Source: Vallitalea guaymasensis
GTDB lineage: Bacteria; Bacillota; Clostridia; Lachnospirales; Vallitaleaceae
Reading direction: 5' to 3'
Length of the DNA stretch: 64,000 nt
NCBI RefSeq assembly: GCF_018141425.1
Contig: NZ_CP058561.1
Span: forward strand, 4,898,001 to 4,962,000
Position 1 is the first letter of the stretch, and each line of letters opens with the position of its first letter. The notes below the pieces were generated by a model. It saw only the letters and a program-made list of their open reading frames with translations, searched no databases and was not told the origin of the DNA. Below, one piece after another: positions 53,561 to 63,018 of this stretch. Both the position numbers and the translations under genes were made by a program.

Positions 53561-53815
53561 TTACATTGGTTTATTAGAAAATTTTGTTTTAGCTTCTGAT
53601 ATTTTATTTTGTTGTGCTGCTTCAGTCTTATACCATCCCTTAGTAGCCATTTCTTTATACACATTGTCTTGAGTGCAGAATGAATTATTCAATGCGTTTT
53701 CAAATTCTTGTCTAACATTAGGGGTAGCAGCTTCTGTAACAGCTGTTGATAATGTAGAGCAGAGTTGTTTTTCTGAAACTAAACAATCATTTAATAAATC
53801 TTCGTCTTTACGCAT
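53561..53815 (-). CDS. CotF-like spore coat protein
   Basis: This 84-residue helical protein has the coat-protein pattern NDCLVSEKQLCSTLSTAVTEAATPNVRQEFENALN followed by QDNVYKEMATKGWYKTEAAQQNKI. That is the CotF/YhcQ ferritin-like helix pair ending in a GWY motif. It should be made in the mother cell and placed in the spore coat. AAGGAGG lies 8 bases before the ATG. A related smaller gene lies 16 bases upstream on the same strand. Confidence 0.88.
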   Translation of the reverse strand: MRKDEDLLNDCLVSEKQLCSTLSTAVTEAATPNVRQEFENALNNSFCTQDNVYKEMATKGWYKTEAAQQNKISEAKTKFSNKPM

Positions 53816-53831
53816 AAAAAAACCTCCTTGG

Positions 53832-54011
53832 TTAACTATTTAATTGATTATATATACCGTTATAGCAATCCATATGCTTAGTAGCCATTTGATTACATAG
53901 ATTTTTAAGACTTTCATCTTGTACTTGAGTACTATAATCTCGGTATTTGTCAATCAATACTTTTGTTTGTGTTAGAACATCATTAATGTAAGATAATTCT
54001 TTTGTTGTCAT
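53832..54011 (-). CDS. Small CotF-associated protein, 59 residues
   Basis: MTTKELSYINDVLTQTKVLI begins a 59-residue helical protein that resembles the N-terminal helix of CotF-type proteins. In coat operons of Clostridia a short protein of this kind often precedes the CotF-like gene. AGGAGG lies 5 to 6 bases before the ATG at 54011. The stop codon is 16 bases from the next start, so both are on one transcript. Confidence 0.75.
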   Translation of the reverse strand: MTTKELSYINDVLTQTKVLIDKYRDYSTQVQDESLKNLCNQMATKHMDCYNGIYNQLNS

Positions 54012-54157
54012 AATAACCTCCTATAAAAATTTGATTGTATAATTATTATTATACAAATTTAGTAAAATATTCATCACAATTTTATTTTTAAAAACTAATA
54101 ATATATTTAAGTTTACATACCATAATAAGTGTAAATAATTAAAGAGGAGGAATTAAT

Positions 54158-54316
54158 ATGGCAAAAGCTGGTATGAGAAGACCTGACACAGAAGAACCAC
54201 ATGGAACAGAAAGCAATAGAAAACATAGAGACCCTAAAAATGATATGAGAATTGTACAAGAAATACAAGGAAAAGCTAAGACAGGCAATAAAAAAGCGAA
54301 AAACATAATTGATTAG
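54158..54316 (+). CDS. Small basic protein, 52 residues
   Basis: MAKAGMRRPDTEEPHGTESN begins a hydrophilic, basic 52-residue protein ending GKAKTGNKKAKNIID. A GAGGAGG site lies 9 bases upstream. It has no membrane segment. It resembles in style small spore or nucleic-acid-binding proteins, but I do not recognise a family. It is divergent from the coat genes, and an unlinked S1 gene follows. Confidence 0.68.
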   Translation: MAKAGMRRPDTEEPHGTESNRKHRDPKNDMRIVQEIQGKAKTGNKKAKNIID

Positions 54317-54387
54317 TAATTTGTATACAAAAAACCTTTTCAATATTGGAATTTTAATGTATTATATAATAAGGTATATTTATAAAA

Positions 54388-54422
54388 TAACTTTCGTAGT
54401 ATTCTTGTGGCTACGAAAGTTA
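54388..54422 (+). promoter_or_regulatory. Leader hairpin before the S1-domain gene
   Basis: TAACTTTCGTAG (54388-54399) pairs perfectly over 12 bp with CTACGAAAGTTA (54411-54422), with an 11-base loop. AGAAAGGAG begins 8 bases later. It lacks a long T tract, so a 5' UTR regulatory hairpin is more likely than a terminator. Confidence 0.55.
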
Positions 54423-54446
54423 AGTTATTAGAAAGGAGAAGTAAAA

Positions 54447-55706
54447 ATGGACGAAAAATTTACTGAGAAATCTCCAGCAGAAATCGTAGATGCTGTGGAT
54501 AAAGAAGAAGTAAAAGAAGAAATCAAAGAAACAGAAGTAGAGAACACACCTTCAATGGAAGACTATGCTGAGGAGATTGATAATACTTTTGTTAAACTTA
54601 CAGAAGGTGATATTGTTGAAGGTAAAGTATTATCTGTAACTGATACAGAAATACTTGTTAACATAGGATATATTTCTGATGGTATTGTACCTGCGCAAGA
54701 AATAATACACGATGAAGATGTAAGTCTAAAAGACTTATATAAAGAAAATGACATGATCAAAGCACAAGTCACAGACCTACATGATGGTGAAGGAAATGTA
54801 CTGCTTTCAATAAAAAAAGCTGAACAAATCATAGTTTGGGATGAATTGAAAGAAGCTTTTGAGAATAAAACTACAGTTAAGGTAATCGCAAAAGAAGCAG
54901 TTAAAGGTGGAATCAAGTGTGTTATAAAAGGTATAAGAGCTTTTATGCCTGGTTCTAGATTATCTGTTAATTATGTAGAAGACCTTAATGAGTTTGTAGG
55001 TAAAGAACTAGAAGCAAGAGTAATTGATTTAGATGTAGAAAAGAAAAATGTTGTTTTATCAAGAAAAGAACTAGAAAAAGAAGAATTAGAAAAGAAAAAG
55101 CATAAATTACTTCAGAGCATTAAGAAAAATGATAGAATGTCTGGTGTAGTTAAGAGAATCACTAATTTTGGAGCTTTCGTTGATATAGGCGGTATCGATG
55201 GACTTGTACATATTAACGATTTGTCATGGAAGAGAGTTAAACACCCTTCAGAAGTAGTAAATGTAGGGGACAATGTTGAAGTATATGTACTTGATGTTGA
55301 TAAGGCAAGAGAAAGAATTTCACTAGGATTAAAAAATGTTAATGATGACCCATGGCTTAATATAAAAGAAAAATATACTGAAGGCAATATCTATGAAGGT
55401 ACTGTTGTAAGATTATTAAGTTTTGGAGCATTTGTCATGTTAGATGGTGGTATTGAAGGACTAGTTCATATATCAGAAATAGCTGACAAAAGAATAGAAA
55501 AACCAGAAGATGTTCTAGAAATAGGCGATAAAGTTACTGTAAAATTACTAGGTATAGATGAGAAAGGCAAAAAAATAAAACTTAGTATAAAAGAAGCTAA
55601 AGACGATGTTAATAAAGAAGAATTCAATAAATTTAATGATGACTCAGAGATATCAACTAGTTTAAAAGATGTTTTTAAAGGAATAATGGATAACTTTAAA
55701 GAGTAA
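54447..55706 (+). CDS. S1 RNA-binding domain protein (ribosomal protein S1-like)
   Basis: This 419-residue protein has an acidic N-terminus and four S1 domains. They lie at about 50-120 (EGDIVEGKVLSVTDTEILVNIG), 133-205 (ARVIDLDVEKKNVVLSRK at its end), 225-292 (GVVKRITNFGAFVDIGGIDGLVHI) and 308-378 (GTVVRLLSFGAFVMLDGGIEGLVHISE). The four-domain form is the usual short Firmicute RpsA homologue, which binds mRNA but is not always an essential ribosomal protein. GAAAGGAG precedes the ATG. It has a leader hairpin and its own terminator, so it is a single-gene unit. Confidence 0.9.
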   Translation: MDEKFTEKSPAEIVDAVDKEEVKEEIKETEVENTPSMEDYAEEIDNTFVKLTEGDIVEGKVLSVTDTEILVNIGYISDGIVPAQEIIHDEDVSLKDLYKENDMIKAQVTDLHDGEGNVLLSIKKAEQIIVWDELKEAFENKTTVKVIAKEAVKGGIKCVIKGIRAFMPGSRLSVNYVEDLNEFVGKELEARVIDLDVEKKNVVLSRKELEKEELEKKKHKLLQSIKKNDRMSGVVKRITNFGAFVDIGGIDGLVHINDLSWKRVKHPSEVVNVGDNVEVYVLDVDKARERISLGLKNVNDDPWLNIKEKYTEGNIYEGTVVRLLSFGAFVMLDGGIEGLVHISEIADKRIEKPEDVLEIGDKVTVKLLGIDEKGKKIKLSIKEAKDDVNKEEFNKFNDDSEISTSLKDVFKGIMDNFKE

Positions 55707-55750
55707 ACTTGATAAGGACATATGTTGAAGAGTTCTATAAATGAAATGTG

Positions 55751-55796
55751 AAGAACATTCCAAGGTATCATTATAAATACATGGAATGTTCTTTTT
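55751..55796 (+). terminator. Terminator of the S1-domain gene
   Basis: AAGAACATTCCA (55751-55762) pairs perfectly with TGGAATGTTCTT (55782-55793), followed by further T residues. Confidence 0.82.
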
Positions 55797-55977
55797 ATAT
55801 AAAAAGGAAATAAAATTATATTGAAAATATTCTTGTTTTATGTCATAATTATTTAACGATGACAGTAGTTAAAATTAACATTGCATCTGAAATAGTTTCC
55901 TATTTTTATTCATTATTTTAAATATAGCAAATAAAATAAAAGTAATAAGAATATTAATATAAACTGAGGAGGGAATT

Positions 55978-57555
55978 ATGAAGAAATGTCCAAAATGTAA
56001 TGGTGAATGTTTAGAAGAATCTACGTTTTGTGGTATCTGTGGGTATAAATTTACGGATAATACTGAACCAGAAATAATTAATGAGGAGAATTTATCTATG
56101 GAAAATGACGACAAGCAACTTAATCAAACCGACGATAAGACTATACAAGACAGTACTGTAGAAAAATCAGATGTTAATAATGATTTTACTGATAATAACG
56201 TAACGGATGATGGCATTTATGAAGTTGTTGAAGAAAGTACAGAAGAAGTTAACGTTATCAAAGAAGACAATAGTGATGATAAAGGGAATAAAGGAAAAGG
56301 AAATAAAGTAATTGCTGGAGTAGCTGTTGGACTTATAGTTGCAGTCTTAGCTCTAGCTACAGTATTAATATTTGGAAAAGACTTATTTAGTAAAAAGAGC
56401 GAGGAAGAGAAATTAGTAGATGCTTATGAAAAATTATTAAAAGCTAATACTATAGACATGGCATATAACTTTTCTTTTACTGATTTAGATATTCAAGGTA
56501 TGGACAATAGTGATCCACAAGCAGCACTTGTTGCAAATATGATAAAAGATTTTAGTTTTGATGTAAATACAAAAATGGATAGAAAAGAGCATATTATGGA
56601 AGGCGATATTAACATTAATATGCAAAACAATAAACTAATGAATGCTGATTTCTATGTTGATAAAGAATTAGTGGGAATAAATATACCTTTTATATATGAT
56701 AAGACTTTCTATGTTACATGGGACAGTCTATTCAACAAGATTAAAGATGAAACAGATGTAAGTATTAATTGGAAAGATTATCTAGAGCTATTAGACAAAG
56801 AAAATTATCCATCAGCTAAAAAGATTGATGAAAGTAAATATAATAAATTAGCTAGTGAATTTGTTAAAGAAATATTAGGAGATGTAACTAAAGAATCAGT
56901 AAGAATCGGTGATCAAAATATTAGTTGTGATAAATATCCATTACAATTGGATTATGCTAAAATAATGGAATTTGGTTTCAAGATAATGGATGAAATGGTA
57001 ACTGACGAAGATGCCAAAGCATTTATTTATGAAGTTGTTGATAAAGTTTCAGAAAAAATTATTGCAAATGAAGATTATACATATTTTGATATTACTGAAG
57101 AAGAATTCAAAAATGGTATTGAAGAATTCAAGAATAATTATGAAGATATGTTAGATGAATTAGACGGTAAATCAATCTTGGAGAAGATGGCAGAAGAAGA
57201 AGGATTTGATATTAATACCTTACCAGATCTAATGGAAGCAGGAATTAACATCAAGGCGGATGTTTTTGTTGATAAAAACAATACCATAAGAAAAGTTGAT
57301 TTCATCGAAGAAATTAGTGATACTCAGACAAACATGAAAATGGGAGTAAAAATGGAATGTGTAATCAACTCAATAAATAAGAAACTTAAATTTAATGGTA
57401 TTGACAAATCAGAAGGTGTTAATCCTATTGAACTTGATCAACAACAGATTGAAGAGTTAATTGTTGAAATGCAAAGTACAATAATGGGTAAGGTAATGAC
57501 TCACCCATTCTTAAGTCAATTAATAGGACAATTCAGTGGAGGTCAAATGTACTAA
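55978..57555 (+). CDS. Zinc-ribbon membrane protein with extracytoplasmic domain
   Basis: This 525-residue protein begins with a zinc ribbon (CPKCNGEC and CGIC, residues 3-22). A roughly 75-residue acidic linker leads to one membrane helix at about 110-132. A 390-residue extracytoplasmic domain, rich in Asp, Glu and Lys, follows. The layout is like TcaA-type and other zinc-ribbon cell-envelope proteins, but no close family is identified. TGAGGAGGG lies 6 bases before the ATG. The next gene, an ABC-2 permease, starts right after its stop codon, so it is probably a partner or sensor for that transporter. Confidence 0.75.
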   Translation: MKKCPKCNGECLEESTFCGICGYKFTDNTEPEIINEENLSMENDDKQLNQTDDKTIQDSTVEKSDVNNDFTDNNVTDDGIYEVVEESTEEVNVIKEDNSDDKGNKGKGNKVIAGVAVGLIVAVLALATVLIFGKDLFSKKSEEEKLVDAYEKLLKANTIDMAYNFSFTDLDIQGMDNSDPQAALVANMIKDFSFDVNTKMDRKEHIMEGDININMQNNKLMNADFYVDKELVGINIPFIYDKTFYVTWDSLFNKIKDETDVSINWKDYLELLDKENYPSAKKIDESKYNKLASEFVKEILGDVTKESVRIGDQNISCDKYPLQLDYAKIMEFGFKIMDEMVTDEDAKAFIYEVVDKVSEKIIANEDYTYFDITEEEFKNGIEEFKNNYEDMLDELDGKSILEKMAEEEGFDINTLPDLMEAGINIKADVFVDKNNTIRKVDFIEEISDTQTNMKMGVKMECVINSINKKLKFNGIDKSEGVNPIELDQQQIEELIVEMQSTIMGKVMTHPFLSQLIGQFSGGQMY

Positions 57556-57556
57556 A

Positions 57557-58768
57557 ATGATAATGACTTTTTGGGGACTATTTAATAAAAATTTCAAAGA
57601 GTTGATAAGAGAAAAAAAACGAAATGTTTTATTGTTTGTTCTACCAATAGCTATGTTTGTATTTGTTTTCTTGTTCTTTACCAACAGCCAAGTAGAAAAA
57701 TCATTTGTTAAACCTATTAGCATAGGTATAATTGATAATGATAAAAGCTTGTACAGTTCAGCTCTTATTGAAGCTTATAAAGGTAATGAGTCATTTACTG
57801 ACTTTATCAATATAAGCGTTGGAAATAATGAGTTGAAAGAAGCTTTTGAACAAGGAGAATACGATGCATTAGTTGAAGTTCCCAAAGATTTTGCTGATAG
57901 TCTGATGAGATTTGAAGAAGACCCAGTACAGGTCAAAATTGCTTATGAGGATCCTATGAAAGCAATTTTGTTTAAAAATGTTATGGAAAGCTATGAAAAT
58001 TTTATTACTTCTGTTCAAGTAGGAGTAGAAGTACTATATGATAAAATGGAAGAACTGTCTATGACTAATGAGGAGATTTCATTGTATAACAATGAAATCT
58101 CCTATGAATTAGTTATGACTTCTGTAGGAAGAAATAGATTCTTTAGATATAGGGGACTAGTCAATATTCCTTCTACCACATCAGTTAATTACTTTTTTAT
58201 TGCAATAATAATGATGTTCTTAATGTACATGTCTATATTTACAGCTATAGATTTACTTAGAGAAAGAGAGCATATGTGTTTCAAAAGATTAAAAGTAGCT
58301 AGGATATCAATTTTTAGATACTTATTAAGTAAATTACTAAGCTCTACTGTTTTTATTTTTATTATTGTAATAGTATGGTTTTTAATGATATCAATCACTA
58401 CCAATCTAACCATTCATAATAATCTAGGATATATAGTTTTATATATTATAAGCTGCATATTGTTTGCAGTGAGTTTTGCTATGTTTATTTCCAGCTTGTT
58501 CAAAAGAGATGAGAATGTCATATTAGTAAGTAATATATATATTTTCATAAATGCCATTATAGGTGGTAGTATAATTCCTATACATTACATGCCTGATGTA
58601 CTTAGAAAAATAGCTGTGATTACTCCTAATTATTGGATGATTAAGGGAATGTTATATCTAGATAGTGGATATAAACCTATGTATGGCATTATTATTATGA
58701 GTGTGTTCATTTTAATGAGTATATTGCTTACATACTTATCTTTTTTAAGATACAAGAATAACAACTAA
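57557..58768 (+). CDS. ABC-2-type transporter permease, first of a pair
   Basis: This roughly 403-residue membrane protein has the ABC-2 exporter layout. One helix lies near the N-terminus (VLLFVLPIAMFVFVFLFF). An extracytoplasmic domain of about 180 residues (ISIGIIDNDKSLYSSALIEAY) follows, then five helices from about 215 to 400. The start at 57557 follows the previous stop by one base; its GGAGG site lies inside the upstream gene at 57538-57542, so translation is coupled. No ATP-binding subunit lies in this operon or nearby, so it must share one from elsewhere. Confidence 0.85.
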   Translation: MIMTFWGLFNKNFKELIREKKRNVLLFVLPIAMFVFVFLFFTNSQVEKSFVKPISIGIIDNDKSLYSSALIEAYKGNESFTDFINISVGNNELKEAFEQGEYDALVEVPKDFADSLMRFEEDPVQVKIAYEDPMKAILFKNVMESYENFITSVQVGVEVLYDKMEELSMTNEEISLYNNEISYELVMTSVGRNRFFRYRGLVNIPSTTSVNYFFIAIIMMFLMYMSIFTAIDLLREREHMCFKRLKVARISIFRYLLSKLLSSTVFIFIIVIVWFLMISITTNLTIHNNLGYIVLYIISCILFAVSFAMFISSLFKRDENVILVSNIYIFINAIIGGSIIPIHYMPDVLRKIAVITPNYWMIKGMLYLDSGYKPMYGIIIMSVFILMSILLTYLSFLRYKNNN

Positions 58769-58807
58769 TGTACCAAAAAGAAATAAAGTATAGAATATGG
58801 TGATACT

Positions 58808-60040
58808 ATGAACAGGTTATTTAACATATTGCAAAGCAGATTGAAGTTATTGTTTAAAAGTAAGATGATTATCATATTATTAATTATAATGATAAGCTTA
58901 TTTGGTATGCTTGTCGGTACCTTATATCATAATGCTGACGAGAGTAGTAGTATACCCGTAGCCGTAGTGGACAAGGATGGTACTGATATGTCTAAGAACA
59001 TATTGGATAATTTGGATGATGATAAGACTTTGCGTGTTTTCCATAGTACTGAAACTGAAGCAATGGGCAAATTGAAAGATGGACAGATTGAAGCTGTATA
59101 CATATTAAAAAAAGGTCTTAAAGACAATATTATCAATGAGAAATATGATGAGATTATTGATGTCTATTATATAAGAGGCAGTAATGTTGCAAAATTCGTA
59201 GGAGATATATTTGCTGAAAAAGTACTAAGGGATTTATGTCTGACTAAAAGTATAAATCTACTTGAGAGAGCTTTAGAAGAAAATGATTATGATGACAAAG
59301 ATTCTATTCTAAGAGAAGCTTATGAATATGGGATTTCTATGCAAGATTATAGTAATGACAAGCATTATTATATAAACGTTGAATTTGTTGATAGTGACAA
59401 ATCCAGTATTGATGCAAATACTTTAGATAATGATTTGATATATAAAAAAATGATTTTAGGTATAATCATTTCTTTTACATCTTTTTTCTTACTATTTGCT
59501 TCCATTAGCATTGTCAAAGATAAAGAGAATGGTATGCTGGGAAAAATACAGATAACAAGTACTAATAATGCAACTATCATATTGGGGAATTATCTGAGCC
59601 TAGTTGTTTCAGGCAGTATCATAGGAATGATCTTTTCCATAATCAATAGTGTATATGCTGCAGACAATCATCTAAAAATATTTTTTGGTACTTTTATTGC
59701 ACTGCTAATGTTTGTAATAAGTATATCATCATTGATTATGTTCTTTACTAGTGTAATAGACAAGACTTCTACATTTACGATGATATTCACAATTTTTATA
59801 CTGATTATGGGAATTGTCAGCGGTAGTTTTTTCAGTATTGATTTGCTTACTGGAGGTATTAAAAGTCTAAGCTATTTAATTCCTAATTATTGGACATTAA
59901 ATTATCTGACAGATATTATTACTAAAGGATTTGATAGCATTGATTTATTGAAGTACATGGGAATAATGTTAGTGTATACAGTTATAATGATATTAATAAC
60001 ATATTCTATTAATAAATACAGGAGAAAGGTGATAAGATAA
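58808..60040 (+). CDS. ABC-2-type transporter permease, second of a pair
   Basis: This 410-residue paralogue of the preceding permease has the same layout. A first helix (MIIILLIIMISLFGMLVGTLY) is followed by an extracytoplasmic domain with PVAVVDKDGTDMSKNILDNL, then five or six helices from about 218. The two permeases probably form a heterodimer. GGTGAT lies 5 bases before the ATG. The stop codon abuts the start of the next gene. Confidence 0.87.
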   Translation: MNRLFNILQSRLKLLFKSKMIIILLIIMISLFGMLVGTLYHNADESSSIPVAVVDKDGTDMSKNILDNLDDDKTLRVFHSTETEAMGKLKDGQIEAVYILKKGLKDNIINEKYDEIIDVYYIRGSNVAKFVGDIFAEKVLRDLCLTKSINLLERALEENDYDDKDSILREAYEYGISMQDYSNDKHYYINVEFVDSDKSSIDANTLDNDLIYKKMILGIIISFTSFFLLFASISIVKDKENGMLGKIQITSTNNATIILGNYLSLVVSGSIIGMIFSIINSVYAADNHLKIFFGTFIALLMFVISISSLIMFFTSVIDKTSTFTMIFTIFILIMGIVSGSFFSIDLLTGGIKSLSYLIPNYWTLNYLTDIITKGFDSIDLLKYMGIMLVYTVIMILITYSINKYRRKVIR

Positions 60041-61468
60041 ATGGAAACAATGAATTTTTCTACCATAAAAAACAATATTAGAACTAATAAGAATCTGGAA
60101 AGCACATTAGATCAGTTAGCGGTAAATTATCAGTTTAGACAATATAAAGTAGCTGTTTATGATTTATTATTTAACTGTATTACTTTTCTCGAGATGCTGG
60201 ATGATGAAAAAAACAATAATAACCTATTAAAAGATAATAGGTCCAAGGAAATAATTGAACCTATTATATCAATATTTGACAACTACAAAAATCTTGAAAG
60301 TCTAGTATTTGATAGAGAAGATTTAATGAAAATAAGAAATAAGATTGAGTCAAATATTGAGATACTATCATATTATACAGATGAAGTTGAAACATATGAA
60401 TATATTTTGAATAGAATAGAAGGTAGATTCATTCAAGACTATTATGATTTAGAGGATGATAGTAGTTTCGCTGGTAATCTTATAAAATTCATCTTTGAAA
60501 CAGATGAGAATATAGTAATAAATGAAAAGATAAAGTTAGTATTAAGTCAGCTTCCTATAAGAATAACTAAGAATAAATTCCATGAATATATAGAGAATTC
60601 ACTTGAACTATATAAAGGTGCTTATACCTCAGACTTAAATAATTTTATTGGAATGTTAAAAGGTACTGCAATCCTTGGACAAGAATATAAAGGGTCTAAT
60701 AGAGACATATGGGAAAGTATAGAGATTCTTAGAAATACGGATTATAAGAATATTGAAAAACCACAATATGATAATGTTGTTGATATCAAAATGGATATAG
60801 CAGATAAAATAGAGAAGATTTATTCAGTATATACTTTAGGAGCTAGTATCTTAAACAACTTAATAGAAATCAGTTATTGTGACAGGTTTAGTTCATTTGC
60901 TGAAAATGATGATTTAGAGATAGTAGATGAATTATTTCATATAATTAAAATCAAAGGTGAAAAGATTGGTGTTGACGATGAACTTTTCAATTCACTTGAA
61001 AGAATTGAAGGTGTTATAGAAACTAATCTGGTTGATATAGAAAAATATGCACCTATAATAGAGACAGCTAATAATAAATATAATAAGGCTATTGAAGAAT
61101 ATGGTTTAGCTGTTTCATATAAAAACATACAAAAACTAGATTATATGTCAGCTACGTCAAGTTATTTTATGAATCCTGAAAAAATGGATATGACAGAGGG
61201 TGATGATAGAGTAGATGATTTTACTTTAGCAAAAACCAAGAAGGAATTGATTTCTTGTATTGATGAATATCTAAAGGATAAATCCCAATTGTACAGACGA
61301 GCAATCATGTCTCGATTACTATATTATCTGCCAGTGACATTCAAGAAACCACAAGAAATTCACAGTTATATTGTTAATTCATTAGAACAATGTTCTGATT
61401 TAAATGAAAAAAATGTTTCTAAGGAGTTATTGAGACAGGTTATAGATGATCTATCGCCTTTAGCATAA
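60041..61468 (+). CDS. Unknown helical cytoplasmic protein
   Basis: This 475-residue protein has no membrane segment or signal peptide and no motif I recognise. It is rich in Asn, Ile, Asp and Glu and appears almost fully alpha-helical. The start codon directly follows the stop of the second permease, with GAAAGGTGAT inside that gene, so it belongs to the same operon. It could be a cytosolic partner of the transporter, but that is only positional. It is not an ATPase: no Walker motifs are visible. Confidence 0.65.
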   Translation: METMNFSTIKNNIRTNKNLESTLDQLAVNYQFRQYKVAVYDLLFNCITFLEMLDDEKNNNNLLKDNRSKEIIEPIISIFDNYKNLESLVFDREDLMKIRNKIESNIEILSYYTDEVETYEYILNRIEGRFIQDYYDLEDDSSFAGNLIKFIFETDENIVINEKIKLVLSQLPIRITKNKFHEYIENSLELYKGAYTSDLNNFIGMLKGTAILGQEYKGSNRDIWESIEILRNTDYKNIEKPQYDNVVDIKMDIADKIEKIYSVYTLGASILNNLIEISYCDRFSSFAENDDLEIVDELFHIIKIKGEKIGVDDELFNSLERIEGVIETNLVDIEKYAPIIETANNKYNKAIEEYGLAVSYKNIQKLDYMSATSSYFMNPEKMDMTEGDDRVDDFTLAKTKKELISCIDEYLKDKSQLYRRAIMSRLLYYLPVTFKKPQEIHSYIVNSLEQCSDLNEKNVSKELLRQVIDDLSPLA

Positions 61469-61583
61469 TTTAAATTAGCTGCATAAAAAAATACTTTTCT
61501 AACATAATATTATATTTTTTTATGGGTATAATATTATTATCAACTATGATTGATTAACAATTATACAAGAAAGGTAGACGACA

Positions 61584-61754
61584 ATGGAGCAAAAACAATT
61601 TACTAAGTTCTTTGAGAACTATAAACATGCTGATGTAGATAGAAAAATTGAATTATATTGTTCTACACAAGATTTATCAGAAAATCAATATATGCAGCTT
61701 CTTAGAGCTTTTCCTGTTAATAAGATACCTAAGCTTGAAAAAGCACTTGGCTAA
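61584..61754 (+). CDS. Small hypothetical protein, 56 residues
   Basis: MEQKQFTKFFENYKHADVDR begins a 56-residue helical protein ending NKIPKLEKALG. GAAAGG lies about 10 bases upstream and a terminator directly follows, so it is very likely a real single gene. No family is recognised. Confidence 0.65.
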   Translation: MEQKQFTKFFENYKHADVDRKIELYCSTQDLSENQYMQLLRAFPVNKIPKLEKALG

Positions 61755-61762
61755 TAAAAGTT

Positions 61763-61800
61763 ATCCTTTCATTAAGCTTACACTTGATGGAAGGATTTTT
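61763..61800 (+). terminator. Terminator after the 56-residue protein gene
   Basis: ATCCTTTCATTAAG (61763-61776) pairs with CTTGATGGAAGGAT (61783-61796). The only imperfect positions are two G-U pairs in plus-strand RNA. Four or more T residues follow. Confidence 0.82.
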
Positions 61801-61939
61801 ATTGTACTTTAATACTATTACCTATTAATACCAAAAAAATATTGTATTATAATTTTTTTTTGCTATACTATTAATATAAGTTTATTTTGGTGCATTGATA
61901 ATGCATCGTATAGAGTTAATAGTTCAAAAGGGTGTTTAT

Positions 61940-62254
61940 ATGGAATATGCAGATAACATATATATAAGTAAAGAGATCAATGATAAAAAAACAAATAAAA
62001 TATTTAAGAAACTAAAAAGAAGAAAACATATTAGGGATGTTTATTTTTTGACGTGTATAGAAGAATCAAAAAATCCTATGGAAATATTATTATCAACTGA
62101 ATTATATAGATTGGAAGATAAGGGTAATGATATATTAATAATAGGTATTGCTAAGGGCAGGGATAATGCATTTGAATTAGTAAGAGACATATATGATGAT
62201 GTATACACCAGCTCTTCTACTGTTAACTTAAAATCGTATTTTAAGACAAGCTGA
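61940..62254 (+). CDS. Hypothetical protein, 104 residues
   Basis: A 104-residue soluble protein (MEYADNIYISKEINDKKTNK) with a basic first third and an alternating beta/alpha pattern (DVYFLTCIEE, NDILIIGIAKGRDNAFELVRDIYDD). I recognise no family. The ATG at 61940 is chosen because GGGTG lies 5 bases upstream; an earlier in-frame TTG at 61895 has no good site. The next gene begins 42 bases after the stop. Confidence 0.6.
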   Translation: MEYADNIYISKEINDKKTNKIFKKLKRRKHIRDVYFLTCIEESKNPMEILLSTELYRLEDKGNDILIIGIAKGRDNAFELVRDIYDDVYTSSSTVNLKSYFKTS

Positions 62255-62296
62255 TATTATATCACGATAAAAGATAAATAAAGGAATGGGGATTCT

Positions 62297-62986
62297 ATGA
62301 AATGCTTGAATATTGGTGTTAGTATTATAATTGGAGTTTTACTATTTTTTGTTTTGTTATTTACTTCAGCAGAAGTTATAGCATATAATATTAATCATTA
62401 TCAATGGCAGTATGAAAGACATGACATTCCAGAACAAACAAACATGAGTCTCGACGAACTAACTAAAGTTACTAAAAATATGATAGCCTATCTAAAAGAC
62501 TCTAGAAAAACACTGGATATGAAAGCTGTTATAGATGGGAAAGAACAAGAGGTTTTTGGCGAACGTGAAAAAAGCCACATGGTTGATGTTAAGAAGTTAT
62601 TTGTTATAGGTACATATATGAGAAACATTAGTTTTATTATACTTGTTATAGCCATTGGTTATATGGTTTTCAGAAATAAGAAGTTGCTTACCATTACATT
62701 TTCTATGGTTAAATATGTATTTGCTGTAATAATTATGTTAATATTAATACTAAGTGGTTTATTATTAATTGATTTCAATAAATATTTTACTATATTTCAT
62801 GAAATATTTTTCTCTAATGATTTATGGTTATTGGATCCTAAGACAGATATTCTAATCAATATAGTGCCAGAAATATTTTTCTTCCAAACAGCTATGATTA
62901 TATTAGGAATCTTTGTTGTAAGTGTTGTTGTAACACTTGTTATCATTGAAGTAGCAAAGAAAAAATTGATTAGACATTATCATTAA
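62297..62986 (+). CDS. DUF1461 (TIGR01906) family membrane protein
   Basis: This 229-residue protein has four membrane helices at about 7-28, 108-126, 140-160 and 196-217. An extracytoplasmic segment after the first helix carries the family pattern YNINHYQWQYERHDIPEQTNMSLDELTKVTKNMIAYL. The function is unknown. GAATGGGGA lies 6 bases before the ATG. It precedes the DUF2953 and gerW genes closely enough to share a transcript. Confidence 0.82.
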   Translation: MKCLNIGVSIIIGVLLFFVLLFTSAEVIAYNINHYQWQYERHDIPEQTNMSLDELTKVTKNMIAYLKDSRKTLDMKAVIDGKEQEVFGEREKSHMVDVKKLFVIGTYMRNISFIILVIAIGYMVFRNKKLLTITFSMVKYVFAVIIMLILILSGLLLIDFNKYFTIFHEIFFSNDLWLLDPKTDILINIVPEIFFFQTAMIILGIFVVSVVVTLVIIEVAKKKLIRHYH

Positions 62987-63018
62987 GAATATAAAATAAG
63001 GTATACAGGTGGTTAATT

